19,448 bases of DNA from Polyangiaceae bacterium (lineage in GTDB: Bacteria > Myxococcota > Polyangia > Polyangiales > Polyangiaceae). Location: positions 1 through 19,448 of the forward strand of contig JAICTU010000124.1 in NCBI GenBank assembly GCA_025936205.1, written 5' to 3'. The translations under genes were made by a program, and so were the position numbers. The notes beneath the pieces were generated by a model that saw only the letters and a list, made by a program, of their open reading frames with translations, ran no database searches and was not told where the DNA came from. Shown here in pieces: positions 13,255 to 19,448 of this stretch. How positions within the stretch are numbered: position 1 is the stretch's first letter; every line of letters starts with the position of its first letter.

Positions 13255-13975
13255 AGCGCAGCGCGAGACCGGAGACCCAGACGATGGGCGGATTGGAGCC
13301 GTAGGTGCGCTCGAACGTTTGCACATAGTCGCGAGCTCCGCCGTACAGCGCGAGCCCGTAGTGGGGATTGATTTGAAACCACTCCACGCCGATGGTGCCG
13401 CCGAAGTACGGACGCAGCTGGCCGGCGTAGCGATAACCATAAGTGGATAGCACGTCCTCATCGACGCTGCCCAGTCCAGCCTCTCCCTGGAGATAGAAGC
13501 CGAGAGCCGAGAGCGGTTGCCAGGAGGCGCGAGCTCCCACGCCGAAACCGAACAGCGCATACGAGCGATTGTCCGGCGGACGATGCGCGTACGAGGTGTT
13601 CGCCAGCGCGACGTCGCCCTGCCCGAACGCCATCAGCCAGTCGAAGATCTCGTAACCCGCCTGCAAGCGAAACCAGGGCGCCACCGGTGACACGTGCTTC
13701 ATGTCCCCGAGGTGCCCGAGAGCGCCGACGCTGCCTTCAATCACCACGCCGTGACGTCGCGGCGGCGGCGGCGGCGCTTCCAGCTCCGCGCGGTCTGGTT
13801 TGGTATCGGGGTCCGCCGGATCCGTCGCCAGCCACGCCTCCAGCGAGGCGTCCGTCAGCGGCTGTTTTGCCGGTTCTTCCGCAGCCGCCGCCGACGGCGC
13901 CTGGCTAAACAGGAACGCGACCAGCAGCGCCCCGCAGTGTCCACCCGCAATGCATCCAGCGATTCGCCGTGCCAC
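13244..13975 (-). CDS. Outer-membrane beta-barrel protein, possibly CglE-like
   Basis: The product has 243 residues from GTG 13975. A Sec signal (MARRIAGC start, hydrophobic core, SAAAA ending at about residue 32) is followed by an acidic linker and a proline run at about 69-73. The rest alternates in beta-strand fashion: HGVVIEGSVGALGHLG, APWFRLQAGYEIFDWLMAFG, YALFGFGVGARASWQ, GFYLQGEAGLG, LRPYFGGTIGVEWFQI, GLALYGGARDY. This fits an 8-strand-like outer-membrane barrel. The order of segments, especially the PYFG-x-x-x-G-V-E-W block, reminds me of the myxobacterial adventurous-gliding protein CglE. I recall that from general knowledge and cannot verify it here. It follows two bactofilin genes on the same strand, separated by a 170-bp structured leader. 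Confidence 0.8.
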   Translation of the reverse strand: MARRIAGCIAGGHCGALLVAFLFSQAPSAAAAEEPAKQPLTDASLEAWLATDPADPDTKPDRAELEAPPPPPRRHGVVIEGSVGALGHLGDMKHVSPVAPWFRLQAGYEIFDWLMAFGQGDVALANTSYAHRPPDNRSYALFGFGVGARASWQPLSALGFYLQGEAGLGSVDEDVLSTYGYRYAGQLRPYFGGTIGVEWFQINPHYGLALYGGARDYVQTFERTYGSNPPIVWVSGLALRYTL

Positions 13976-14013
13976 CCCAAACCATAGCTGGCGAGGCGGA
14001 CATGCTCAAACCA

Positions 14014-14115
14014 GCACACTCAAGTAAGTGTGCGGCTGTATTCCCGGCTGCTCCACTCGTTCTTCGGACTCCCTCCGGAGTCCCCGCAAAGCAGGGACTC
14101 GGAGCAGGGAGCAGC
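14014..14115 (-). promoter_or_regulatory. Leader with alternative hairpins before the barrel gene
   Basis: Several perfect inverted repeats are packed between the bactofilin stop and the barrel start. GGACTCC (14066-14072) pairs with GGAGTCC (14077-14083). GAGTCCC (14078-14084) instead pairs with GGGACTC (14094-14100). The two stems share 14078-14083 and cannot form together. GCTGCTCC (14047-14054) pairs with GGAGCAGC (14108-14115) and encloses both. GCACACT (14014-14020) with AGTGTGC (14027-14033) is a separate hairpin nearer the gene. The layout resembles an attenuator or switch. No poly-T terminator is present. Confidence 0.5.
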
Positions 14116-14135
14116 TGGGGAATCGACTTCCAGGC

Positions 14136-14161
14136 AATGCTCAGCTCAGCGCTTGAGCATT
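14136..14161 (-). other. Hairpin across the stop codon of the second bactofilin
   Basis: AATGCTCA (14136-14143) and TGAGCATT (14154-14161) are a perfect 8-bp inverted repeat around a 10-nt loop that contains the stop codon (14146-14148). It lacks a T-run. It could stabilise the bactofilin message or weaken read-through into the barrel gene. Confidence 0.45.
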
Positions 14162-14694
14162 CGTTTGCGCGCGCGCGCGCCCGCTCGGGGTGCCTGGATC
14201 ACCGGCGGGGGTGGTGCTTTTTTTGCGGGAGCTTTTGCGGCCGGGGCAGTGTTCGCCACGGGGTTGGAGTTGGCTCCGGAATTCGAGTTGGCGACGACGC
14301 GGGGGACCGGGCGCTCGATGGGCGCCGGTGCGCGAACCTCGGCGCTGCGCGCGCTCGAAGAGCGACCGCTGGCTGCGCCGCCTTCGCTGCGCACGCTGCC
14401 GCGCACCAAGGCGCCTTCGCTCATGCCGATGCGCGGCGCCGTCAAGTCACCGACGACGCGGCCCGTCTCGGTGATCACGACCGCCTCGCTCGCCGTCACA
14501 TCGCCCTGGACGGAGCCACCGATGACGATCCGGGCACCAGAGATCGTGCCGACCACCACCGCGTCAGGCCCGAGCGAGAGGTCGCCGCTGATGCCGACGT
14601 CCCCCTCTACGCGCCCCAGGATTTCGAGCGAAGTCTCTCCGCGGACGTTGCCGCGGATGACAGAAGAGCTGCCAATGACAGATGCGTAAGCCAT
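14146..14694 (-). CDS. Bactofilin with long basic C-terminal tail
   Basis: Bactofilins are bacterial cytoskeletal proteins that polymerise without nucleotide through a right-handed beta-helix. The 182 residues from ATG 14694 begin with the bactofilin domain (about 1-105), built of short repeats with regular Gly and Val/Ile: SSVIRGNVRGETSLEILGRV, then EGDVGISGDLSLGPDAVVVG, then VQGDVTASEAVVITETGRVV. It is followed by a disordered Ala/Pro/Ser/Asn tail ending in a strongly basic segment (RAGARARKRMLKR). Tails of this kind in myxobacterial bactofilins are known to bind partners. A TTG at 14706 would add four residues and is less likely. It lies 8 bp after the first bactofilin stop, so the pair is one operon and may form mixed filaments. 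Confidence 0.92.
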   Translation of the reverse strand: MAYASVIGSSSVIRGNVRGETSLEILGRVEGDVGISGDLSLGPDAVVVGTISGARIVIGGSVQGDVTASEAVVITETGRVVGDLTAPRIGMSEGALVRGSVRSEGGAASGRSSSARSAEVRAPAPIERPVPRVVANSNSGANSNPVANTAPAAKAPAKKAPPPPVIQAPRAGARARKRMLKR

Positions 14695-14702
14695 GCTGTT
14701 TC

Positions 14703-15017
14703 TCAAACGTCCATGTCCACGTTACCGCGGAACGAAGCACCGTCTGCGATGGTGAGGCGGCCCGCCTTCACGTCGCCGATCAAGCGCCCCCCGGCCTGGA
14801 TGTCCACGCGCGAGTTGGCGGTGATGTTGCCGGTCACTTGCCCCGCGAGCACCACGGAGTCCGCCCGCAGATCAGCCTCCACCACGCCATCTCCGCCGAT
14901 CGACAAAGACTCGGCCGTGGTCAGCGTGCCGCGCACGGTGCCCTCGATCACCACCTCTTCATCGGTCGTGAACTCGCCCTCTACGATGAGCCCTGCGCCC
15001 ACTACGTTCCCTGCCAT
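14703..15017 (-). CDS. Bactofilin, core domain only
   Basis: The 104 residues are almost exactly one bactofilin beta-helix domain, with repeating motifs GAGLIVEGEFTTDEEVVIEG, then TVRGTLTTAESLSIGGDGVV, then GQVTGNITANSRVDIQAGGR and GDVKAGRLTIADGASFRGNV. N- and C-terminal extensions are minimal. The start ATG at 15017 has the good Shine-Dalgarno AGGTGA at 15024-15019, one base away from ideal spacing. It leads the two-bactofilin unit. In myxobacteria, tandem bactofilins co-assemble into polar or subpolar scaffolds for ParABS-type partitioning and for cell shape. No ParA, ParB or PadC-like gene is within this window, so the role of this pair remains open. The gap to the upstream methyltransferase gene is about 200 bp, enough for its own promoter. 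Confidence 0.92.
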   Translation of the reverse strand: MAGNVVGAGLIVEGEFTTDEEVVIEGTVRGTLTTAESLSIGGDGVVEADLRADSVVLAGQVTGNITANSRVDIQAGGRLIGDVKAGRLTIADGASFRGNVDMDV

Positions 15018-15215
15018 ATCACCTCATGCTGAACGGAAGCTCGCGCTTCGGCCTGCCGTGAGCCACGAGCCGACTTGGTAGCCAACTCCCAAGCAAGTGT
15101 CGAGCCCATACGGCTTCCAGTAGTCGGATGTTTGGCCGTTAGCGCGCCGCGACGTGGCTGCTTGCAACTTCGAAGGCTCCGGTGCTGGCTGCAACGGCCA
15201 GCAACACACCATGCA

Positions 15216-15956
15216 CTAGCCTGGACTCTGGCGCCCTGCGAGCGCATCGAGCACGCGCTCCGCGCGCGGCACCGAGAGAAACAGCGAACGCGCATAGAGA
15301 TGCTGACGAGCTTCGGAGGGCAGGTCCCCTGCGCGGTCGCGCGTGGCTGCCGCCAAGAGCACCGCAGCGCACACGCTGACGTTCAGGCTCTCGACGAAGC
15401 CGCGCATCGGGATTCGGACGCGCCGGCGCGCGGCGCCGCTCAATACGGGATCGATGCCGCGGTGCTCGTTGCCCAGGATCAACGCCAGCCGCGGCACGCT
15501 CGCCAGATCGTCCGGGACGAGCTCGCCTTTCGGATGTGTTTCCACCAGCTCGAAGCCGCGCTCGAGTAAGTGCTCCGCGGCCGCCCGTGGTGTCACGTGC
15601 CGGCAGACGTCGACCCAGCGCTCGGTGCCGGCGGCGACCAGGTGGTGGACGAGAAACTCGTCGGCGGCTTGTATGGCGTGCAGCTCCTGCACCCCGAAGG
15701 CGTCGCAGGAACGCACGATGGCGGCGCGGTTATGAGGATCCGCCAGGTCATCCAGCAGCAGCGTGACGCTGCCCAGGCGAGCGCCAATCACTGCGAGAAA
15801 GCGCTCGCGGCGCCGCTCCAGCACGAGGGGCTCGAGCCGCTCGATGATGGCCTCGGCGGTCCATGGCGGCGGCCACGGTGTGCTCAGAGCGCCGAGCTCT
15901 GATGACGTCAGCCCACCTGGGTCCGACTCGAAAGGGTCCTGTCTTGCTTCGACCAT
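15216..15956 (-). CDS. trmH: SpoU-family RNA 2'-O-methyltransferase, TrmH-like
   Basis: TrmH methylates the 2'-O of guanosine 18 in tRNA with S-adenosylmethionine, on a trefoil-knot (SPOUT) fold. From ATG 15956 the product has 246 residues. The three family motifs are present: motif 1 DPHNRAAIVRSCDAFG (about 73-88), motif 2 LALILGNEHRGI (157-168) and motif 3 VESLNVSVCAA (188-198). The catalytic Arg of motif 1 and the SxN of motif 3 are intact. The N-terminal helical segment (PLVLERRRERFLAVIGARLG) before the methyltransferase domain is typical of TrmH rather than RlmB, which carries an L30e-like domain. The frame is open to 16205, but the added residues are atypical and overlap the trxA promoter. 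No good Shine-Dalgarno sequence is seen. It is divergent from trxA. Confidence 0.85.
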   Translation of the reverse strand: MVEARQDPFESDPGGLTSSELGALSTPWPPPWTAEAIIERLEPLVLERRRERFLAVIGARLGSVTLLLDDLADPHNRAAIVRSCDAFGVQELHAIQAADEFLVHHLVAAGTERWVDVCRHVTPRAAAEHLLERGFELVETHPKGELVPDDLASVPRLALILGNEHRGIDPVLSGAARRRVRIPMRGFVESLNVSVCAAVLLAAATRDRAGDLPSEARQHLYARSLFLSVPRAERVLDALAGRQSPG

Positions 15957-16051
15957 GCAGTTTCGGCCCGGCCATAGCATGTAAACTGGCAGAAACCGCC
16001 AGCCAGCTCCGTGGCGGATGTCCCGGCGGAAATCAGCTTTCACGCCCGTGG

Positions 16052-16130
16052 GCCGATGCCGCCCATCGGCATGCATTGCGGCGGAGATTCCGCTGCTTAT
16101 ATTATTCCGCGGCCGCCGGTCGACGGCCGC
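16052..16130 (+). promoter_or_regulatory. trxA promoter with flanking inverted repeats
   Basis: TTGCGG (16076-16081) and TATATT (16098-16103) are separated by 16 bp. The stretch TTATATTATT is the most AT-rich in the neighbourhood, about 96 bp before the trxA start. Upstream of the -35 is GCCGATG-N5-CATCGGC (16052-16070), a perfect 7-bp inverted repeat and possible operator. After the -10, GCGGCCG (16109-16115) and CGGCCGC (16124-16130) can form a hairpin in the 5' leader. Confidence 0.55.
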
Positions 16131-16198
16131 GCCGTCCGCGTTCCTTCTCGGTCCGGACGGCCCGAGAATCCAACCAAAGAGAGAGATCCGGAGAAAAT

Positions 16199-16525
16199 AT
16201 GGCAAGCGAGAACGTGCATGTCTTCAACGACCTGAATTTCGAGAATGAAGTTCTGCAGTCGGGTGAGACGGTGCTCGTGGATTTCACTGCTGCCTGGTGC
16301 GGCCCCTGCAAACGCTTGGCGCCCATCGTCGAAGAGGTCGCGGAAGCCACCAAGGGCAAGGTGAAGGTCGGCAAGCTGGACATCGATGACGCTCCGATCA
16401 CGGCCAGCAAGCTCGGCATTCGCAGCGTACCCACCCTGATCGTGTTCAAGGACGGCAAGGCCGCCGGTCAACATCTGGGTCTCACCACCAAAGCCAAGAT
16501 CCTCGATCTGGTCGGAGCCGGCTGA
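16199..16525 (+). CDS. trxA: Thioredoxin
   Basis: Thioredoxin is the general cytoplasmic dithiol reductant, recycled by thioredoxin reductase. The 108 residues match the standard length. The active site is WCGPCK (W33-C34-G35-P36-C37), with the buried Asp in LVDFTAAW (D28) and the cis-proline loop RSVPTLIVFKDG (P78). There is no signal peptide, so it is cytoplasmic. An upstream in-frame extension exists to 15863 but has no thioredoxin similarity, while the ATG at 16199 has a purine-rich GGAGAAA just upstream. The C-terminus is slightly short and ends LDLVGAG. The stop codon overlaps the likely CTG start of the following lipoprotein gene. trxA is divergent from the methyltransferase gene. Confidence 0.97.
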   Translation: MASENVHVFNDLNFENEVLQSGETVLVDFTAAWCGPCKRLAPIVEEVAEATKGKVKVGKLDIDDAPITASKLGIRSVPTLIVFKDGKAAGQHLGLTTKAKILDLVGAG

Positions 16526-19448
16526 CGCGCGCTCCGATCTGCGTCTGCGCGTTGCTCGCCCTGGCGTGCAGCGCTCCCCGGCAGAGGCTTCCGCCGCGCC
16601 CTTCCCTGCTCGAGTCGACGCGACCTCTCGAGCAGGGAGGTTCGCCTCCCGAGTGGCGTTATCATCCGAGGCGCCCCGCACATCTCGCTCGAGCCTATGA
16701 GCTGGGTGGCGGGGCGAGCCTGTTCGTGGGGGGGCTCGGCGAGCGATGGCTCGTGGAGCGAGGTGCCCGGAGCGCTGCGCGCCCCGCCGGCACGCTGGCG
16801 CCGGAAGGGCTCGTGGGCATGCTCGGCCCGCGCCGGGAGTCGTGGGTGTTCGTCGGCGAGAGCGGGACGACGTATGAAGCCGAGTCCCCGCTCGGCCCGT
16901 TCGTGTCGAGCAGCTCCCCGCCGTCACGGCTGGCTCGTGTGAGCAGCGGGGATCACAACCTGCTCGGCATCAGCGAGACCGGGCGCCTGCTCGCGAGCGA
17001 AGACGCGGGCGCGAGCTGGCACGCAACCGGGCCCGCCACCGAACGCTTCAGCGATGTGATGTTGTGGCCGCCGCACGGGCTGGCGCTGGCGGTGCCAGAG
17101 CGGCTCTGGTGGTCCGACAACGAGGGTCGCAGCTGGGCAGCGCTGGATGCGCCTGCCTTCGGCGCCGAGCGCTTCGATCGCGATGACGAGGCTGGGCCCG
17201 TGCTGCGCGCCGCGCTGGGCGCGCGCAGGGTGCGCTTCGAGCCGGGCGCGAGCGCGCCGCAGCTACTGCCGCTCGGGCGCGTGGTGCGCAGCGACGAGCC
17301 GAGCCTGAGCGCGGCACCGCAGGAAGGGCCGAGCGCGCGTGCGATCAGCTCGGGCCGCGCTTTCTCGAGCGATGGTTTCTACTTCGAGGTCGAGCTCGGT
17401 GTGCGCGCAGAGAGCCTGTCCGGAAGGTTCACGGGCTCGCTGACGCGGCGGAATCAACCCGCGCTCTCCGCTTGCGTGGAGATCGAGGTGGCGGGCTTTC
17501 GCAACTGGGTCTACGCGGCGTGCACCCGCGAGCGGACCGGCACCGCGCGTGGCTTCGAGTTTTTTCGCAGCGTGGACGCGGGCGAGACCTTCGAGCGCGA
17601 GCCGTACACCGCGCGCGGCAATCCAGAGCTGGTCCAGCTCGCCGTGGGTGAAGATGGCGCGCTCCTGGCGACGGGCTTTTGCCCTGCGCAGGACGAGCTC
17701 GCGGGCTGCCACGCCCGCGGGATCCAGGCGCGGCGCGAGGGAGCCGGCGACGCGGGGGCTTCCCCGGCGTTGGAGCCCATGGCCGCGCCCGCACTGGACG
17801 ACACGGCGCTCGCGCTCACCTTCTCGGCGGATGGCCGCAGCGCCTTCGCGGTGGGGCAGCGCACCAAGAGCGACGCGCTGTTCATCTTCGTCGCGAACGA
17901 CCTCGCGCATGGCTTCTCGGCACGCGAGATCGCACGGCTCGAAGCGAGCGGTTCCCCCTCTCAACGCCAGGTGAAGAGTCTCACCGCTGCGCGCGACGGG
18001 CAGCTATCGCTGGTGACGAGCCAGAGCTCGGGCCCGGACCAGCTGGTGATCCTGGACGCGAACGGGCGCACGGCCTCCGTCAATTCGGCGCCGCTGGACG
18101 TTGCGGCCATGGGCGCCTACGGCAGCCAGGCGCTCGCGGTCGGGCCGGAAGAGGTCTGGGAGTCGCTCGATGGCGGGGCGCACTGGGATGACATCGGGCG
18201 CCTGCCTCGCTCCACCTGTGCTCCATCGCGCACTCGCTGCAACATCCCCATTTCTTGCCAGCAGGAGGGCTGCAGCGTGGGCGATTCGCTGACGCGGCTC
18301 GGCTGGCGCGCGGATCCGAACGGCTCGGCGCTGGCGGTGTTGCCGCCCTCGGCGCCGCGCGATCGAGCCACGCGCCGCGCGCTCGCCAAGGCCTTTGCTT
18401 GCGAGCTGGCGGACTCGGAGTGGACCGAGCTGGCCGGTGTCGAGCGTCTCCCCGACGCTTCGCAAGCCGCGCTCGGCAAGGCCGCCTGGTTCGCGCTCTC
18501 CACGGACGATGCCACGGCCGCCGCCGGGCTCTGGATCGCGGACGCCGCGCGCGAGGGCGCGCCCCGCGTGCGCTATTCGGAGCTACTTCGTCCCAGTGAA
18601 CGTGCCGCTGAGAGCGCGTATTTTGCGCAGCTGCAGGTGGAGGGTGCGGCCGCGCTGCGCTATCCGGTGCCCGGCAGCGCCGGCGCTCCGGGCACACACC
18701 TCACCCGCGTCGAGATCGCCTGGGAGAACCTGTTTGAAGGCCGGCGCGGGCGCGCCTCGATCGTGGACGCCGGAGCTCAGCTGCCCGGAGATTACACCAA
18801 GTCAGCGGGGCCCGCTCGACAGGCTCGCGCGGATCTTCTCTCCATCGCCAGCGGCGGGATCTACACGCGCTTGCACCACCAGCCCGAGCACGACCAGATC
18901 ACCTACTTTCTGGATGGCTCCTCCGTGGAAGAGGTGGCTCCGCTCAGCTCGGAGCTGCTCGCGCTCAAGGGCACGACCAGTGAGATGGTGCGCGTGGGTC
19001 AGGAGAACCTGGCGCTGCTCTTCGTCGGGCCCGGCACGACATTGATCCGCGCCAAGCGCCAGAGAGAGCACTGGGTGTTCGACGCCATGTCCTACGGCTT
19101 CGCTGATCCCGAGCGCTTTCCACTGCGTCAGAATCGGGAAGTGACCTATGCCCAGGGGCGCGCCACGTTGCACGCGACGACGCGCTTCGCAGACGGAAGC
19201 AGCGACAGCCGATTGTTCCCGCTGCAGGCGGAGGGCCCGGTGTTCGGGGCAGCGACCGTCAGCCCCACCCAGGCACGGCTGCCGGAGGGTTCCCTTGGTT
19301 GTGCGCAGCGCGAACGCCAGAGCACGCCGCGCCTGCTCGCTCCGCAGCAACCGGGCACGCGCCACCCCATTCTGGTGCACGACCCCGTCGAGCCGCTGCG
19401 CGTCTTCTTGAGCGACACGGCCGTGATGTACGGGGGACCGGACAGCGC
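16522..19448 (+). CDS. Large Asp-box (BNR) beta-propeller lipoprotein, 3' end outside window
   Basis: The frame is open from the trxA end to the window edge (975 residues visible). Its first residues form a lipoprotein signal: Thr-Arg start, hydrophobic APICVCALLALA and lipobox ending at C16. No ATG, GTG or TTG in frame precedes this signal, and a stop lies at 16387. The only start that keeps it is CTG 16522, overlapping the trxA TGA, with GGAG 4 bp upstream. The alternative GTG 16726 would lose the signal. Four Asp-box motifs (S-x-D-x-G-x-T/S-W/F) are seen at about residues 159-166, 198-205, 350-357 and 548-555 (SEDAGASW, SDNEGRSW, SVDAGETF, SLDGGAHW). These are characteristic of sialidase/Ycf48/VPS10-type beta-propellers. 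A cysteine cluster (C-x6-C-x6-C-x4-C) follows at about 570. No catalytic residues are evident, so a surface binding or assembly role is likely. Confidence 0.88.
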   Translation, partial: MTRAPICVCALLALACSAPRQRLPPRPSLLESTRPLEQGGSPPEWRYHPRRPAHLARAYELGGGASLFVGGLGERWLVERGARSAARPAGTLAPEGLVGMLGPRRESWVFVGESGTTYEAESPLGPFVSSSSPPSRLARVSSGDHNLLGISETGRLLASEDAGASWHATGPATERFSDVMLWPPHGLALAVPERLWWSDNEGRSWAALDAPAFGAERFDRDDEAGPVLRAALGARRVRFEPGASAPQLLPLGRVVRSDEPSLSAAPQEGPSARAISSGRAFSSDGFYFEVELGVRAESLSGRFTGSLTRRNQPALSACVEIEVAGFRNWVYAACTRERTGTARGFEFFRSVDAGETFEREPYTARGNPELVQLAVGEDGALLATGFCPAQDELAGCHARGIQARREGAGDAGASPALEPMAAPALDDTALALTFSADGRSAFAVGQRTKSDALFIFVANDLAHGFSAREIARLEASGSPSQRQVKSLTAARDGQLSLVTSQSSGPDQLVILDANGRTASVNSAPLDVAAMGAYGSQALAVGPEEVWESLDGGAHWDDIGRLPRSTCAPSRTRCNIPISCQQEGCSVGDSLTRLGWRADPNGSALAVLPPSAPRDRATRRALAKAFACELADSEWTELAGVERLPDASQAALGKAAWFALSTDDATAAAGLWIADAAREGAPRVRYSELLRPSERAAESAYFAQLQVEGAAALRYPVPGSAGAPGTHLTRVEIAWENLFEGRRGRASIVDAGAQLPGDYTKSAGPARQARADLLSIASGGIYTRLHHQPEHDQITYFLDGSSVEEVAPLSSELLALKGTTSEMVRVGQENLALLFVGPGTTLIRAKRQREHWVFDAMSYGFADPERFPLRQNREVTYAQGRATLHATTRFADGSSDSRLFPLQAEGPVFGAATVSPTQARLPEGSLGCAQRERQSTPRLLAPQQPGTRHPILVHDPVEPLRVFLSDTAVMYGGPDS
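16601..16640 (+). other. 14-bp stem hairpin in the first codons of the lipoprotein gene
   Basis: TCCCTGCTCGAG (16603-16614) and CTCGAGCAGGGA (16627-16638) are a perfect 12-bp inverted repeat with a 12-nt loop. One wobble and one C-G pair extend it to 14 bp. It starts 76 nt after the trxA stop and lies just after the lipobox codons. No T-run follows. It could be a weak trxA terminator, an attenuator, or a barrier that lowers lipoprotein expression. Confidence 0.75.

Noticed and set aside
12961..13371. Plus-strand frame in the gap and barrel 3' region
   Set aside because: Arg/Pro/Ala-rich, no ribosome site, and overlaps the barrel gene on the other strand.
13969..15081. 370-codon plus-strand frame across both bactofilins
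   Set aside because: The minus strand encodes two unmistakable bactofilin domains. The plus frame is Arg/Ala/Thr-rich with no structure.
16697..16942. Short ATG-start frame after trxA
   Set aside because: Arg/Ser-rich product in another frame. The lipoprotein frame is open across it and carries the lipobox and Asp boxes.
17263..17964. Minus-strand frame inside the propeller lipoprotein
   Set aside because: The plus frame has four Asp boxes and is continuous to the window end, whereas the minus product has no recognisable features.

Overview
The window is very GC-rich and codes almost wall to wall, with heavy overlap and strong third-position GC. Two tandem bactofilins, several lipoproteins and outer-membrane barrel candidates, an acidic low-complexity protein and a beta-propeller lipoprotein together suggest a myxobacterium-like member of the Myxococcota, probably on the Polyangiales side. 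This assignment is an inference from composition and gene content. I see no insertion sequence, phage gene, CRISPR array, tRNA or rRNA. It looks like chromosomal backbone rather than an island.

Layout. 1-1565 (+): the end of a TPR protein overlapping a GNAT acetyltransferase by ATGA. 1571-2044 (-): a very acidic small protein, followed by a 303-bp divergent intergenic region with repeated CACCTGCA sites. 2348-4368 (+): an unknown protein, a thioredoxin-fold lipoprotein that has lost both active-site cysteines, and a small exported barrel-like protein. A G-quadruplex-type 8-bp repeat lies before the barrel gene, and a triple 19-bp repeat carries its stop codon. 4374-5912 (-): the glycine cleavage pair gcvT-gcvH, without gcvP. 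5987-6970 (+): an aldo/keto reductase interrupted by one in-frame TAG. 7055-9442 (+): a SUV3-type RNA helicase. 9681-10199 (+): a DoxX-family membrane protein ending at a strong intrinsic terminator. 10384-12324 (+): an ABC-F ATPase behind a highly structured leader.

12403-12855 (-): a small protein with a winged-helix-like segment, its own terminator and a palindrome at its promoter. 13244-15956 (-): a TrmH-type methyltransferase, two bactofilins and an outer-membrane barrel protein, all read leftwards. A leader with mutually exclusive hairpins separates the bactofilins from the barrel gene. 16199-19448 (+): trxA, then a long Asp-box lipoprotein that runs off the window. Its only plausible start is a CTG that overlaps the trxA stop codon.

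How they fit together. Most units are housekeeping: one-carbon and glycine metabolism, tRNA modification, redox, ribosome-associated ATPase and RNA helicase. They are mixed with envelope and cytoskeleton genes. The bactofilin-barrel unit is the most system-like group: a cytoskeletal polymer pair next to a surface barrel. The most unusual items are the amber-interrupted reductase, the CTG-start lipoprotein with a 14-bp hairpin in its first codons, the alternative-pairing leader before the barrel gene, the structured ABC-F leader, and the SUV3 helicase outside its usual lineage.
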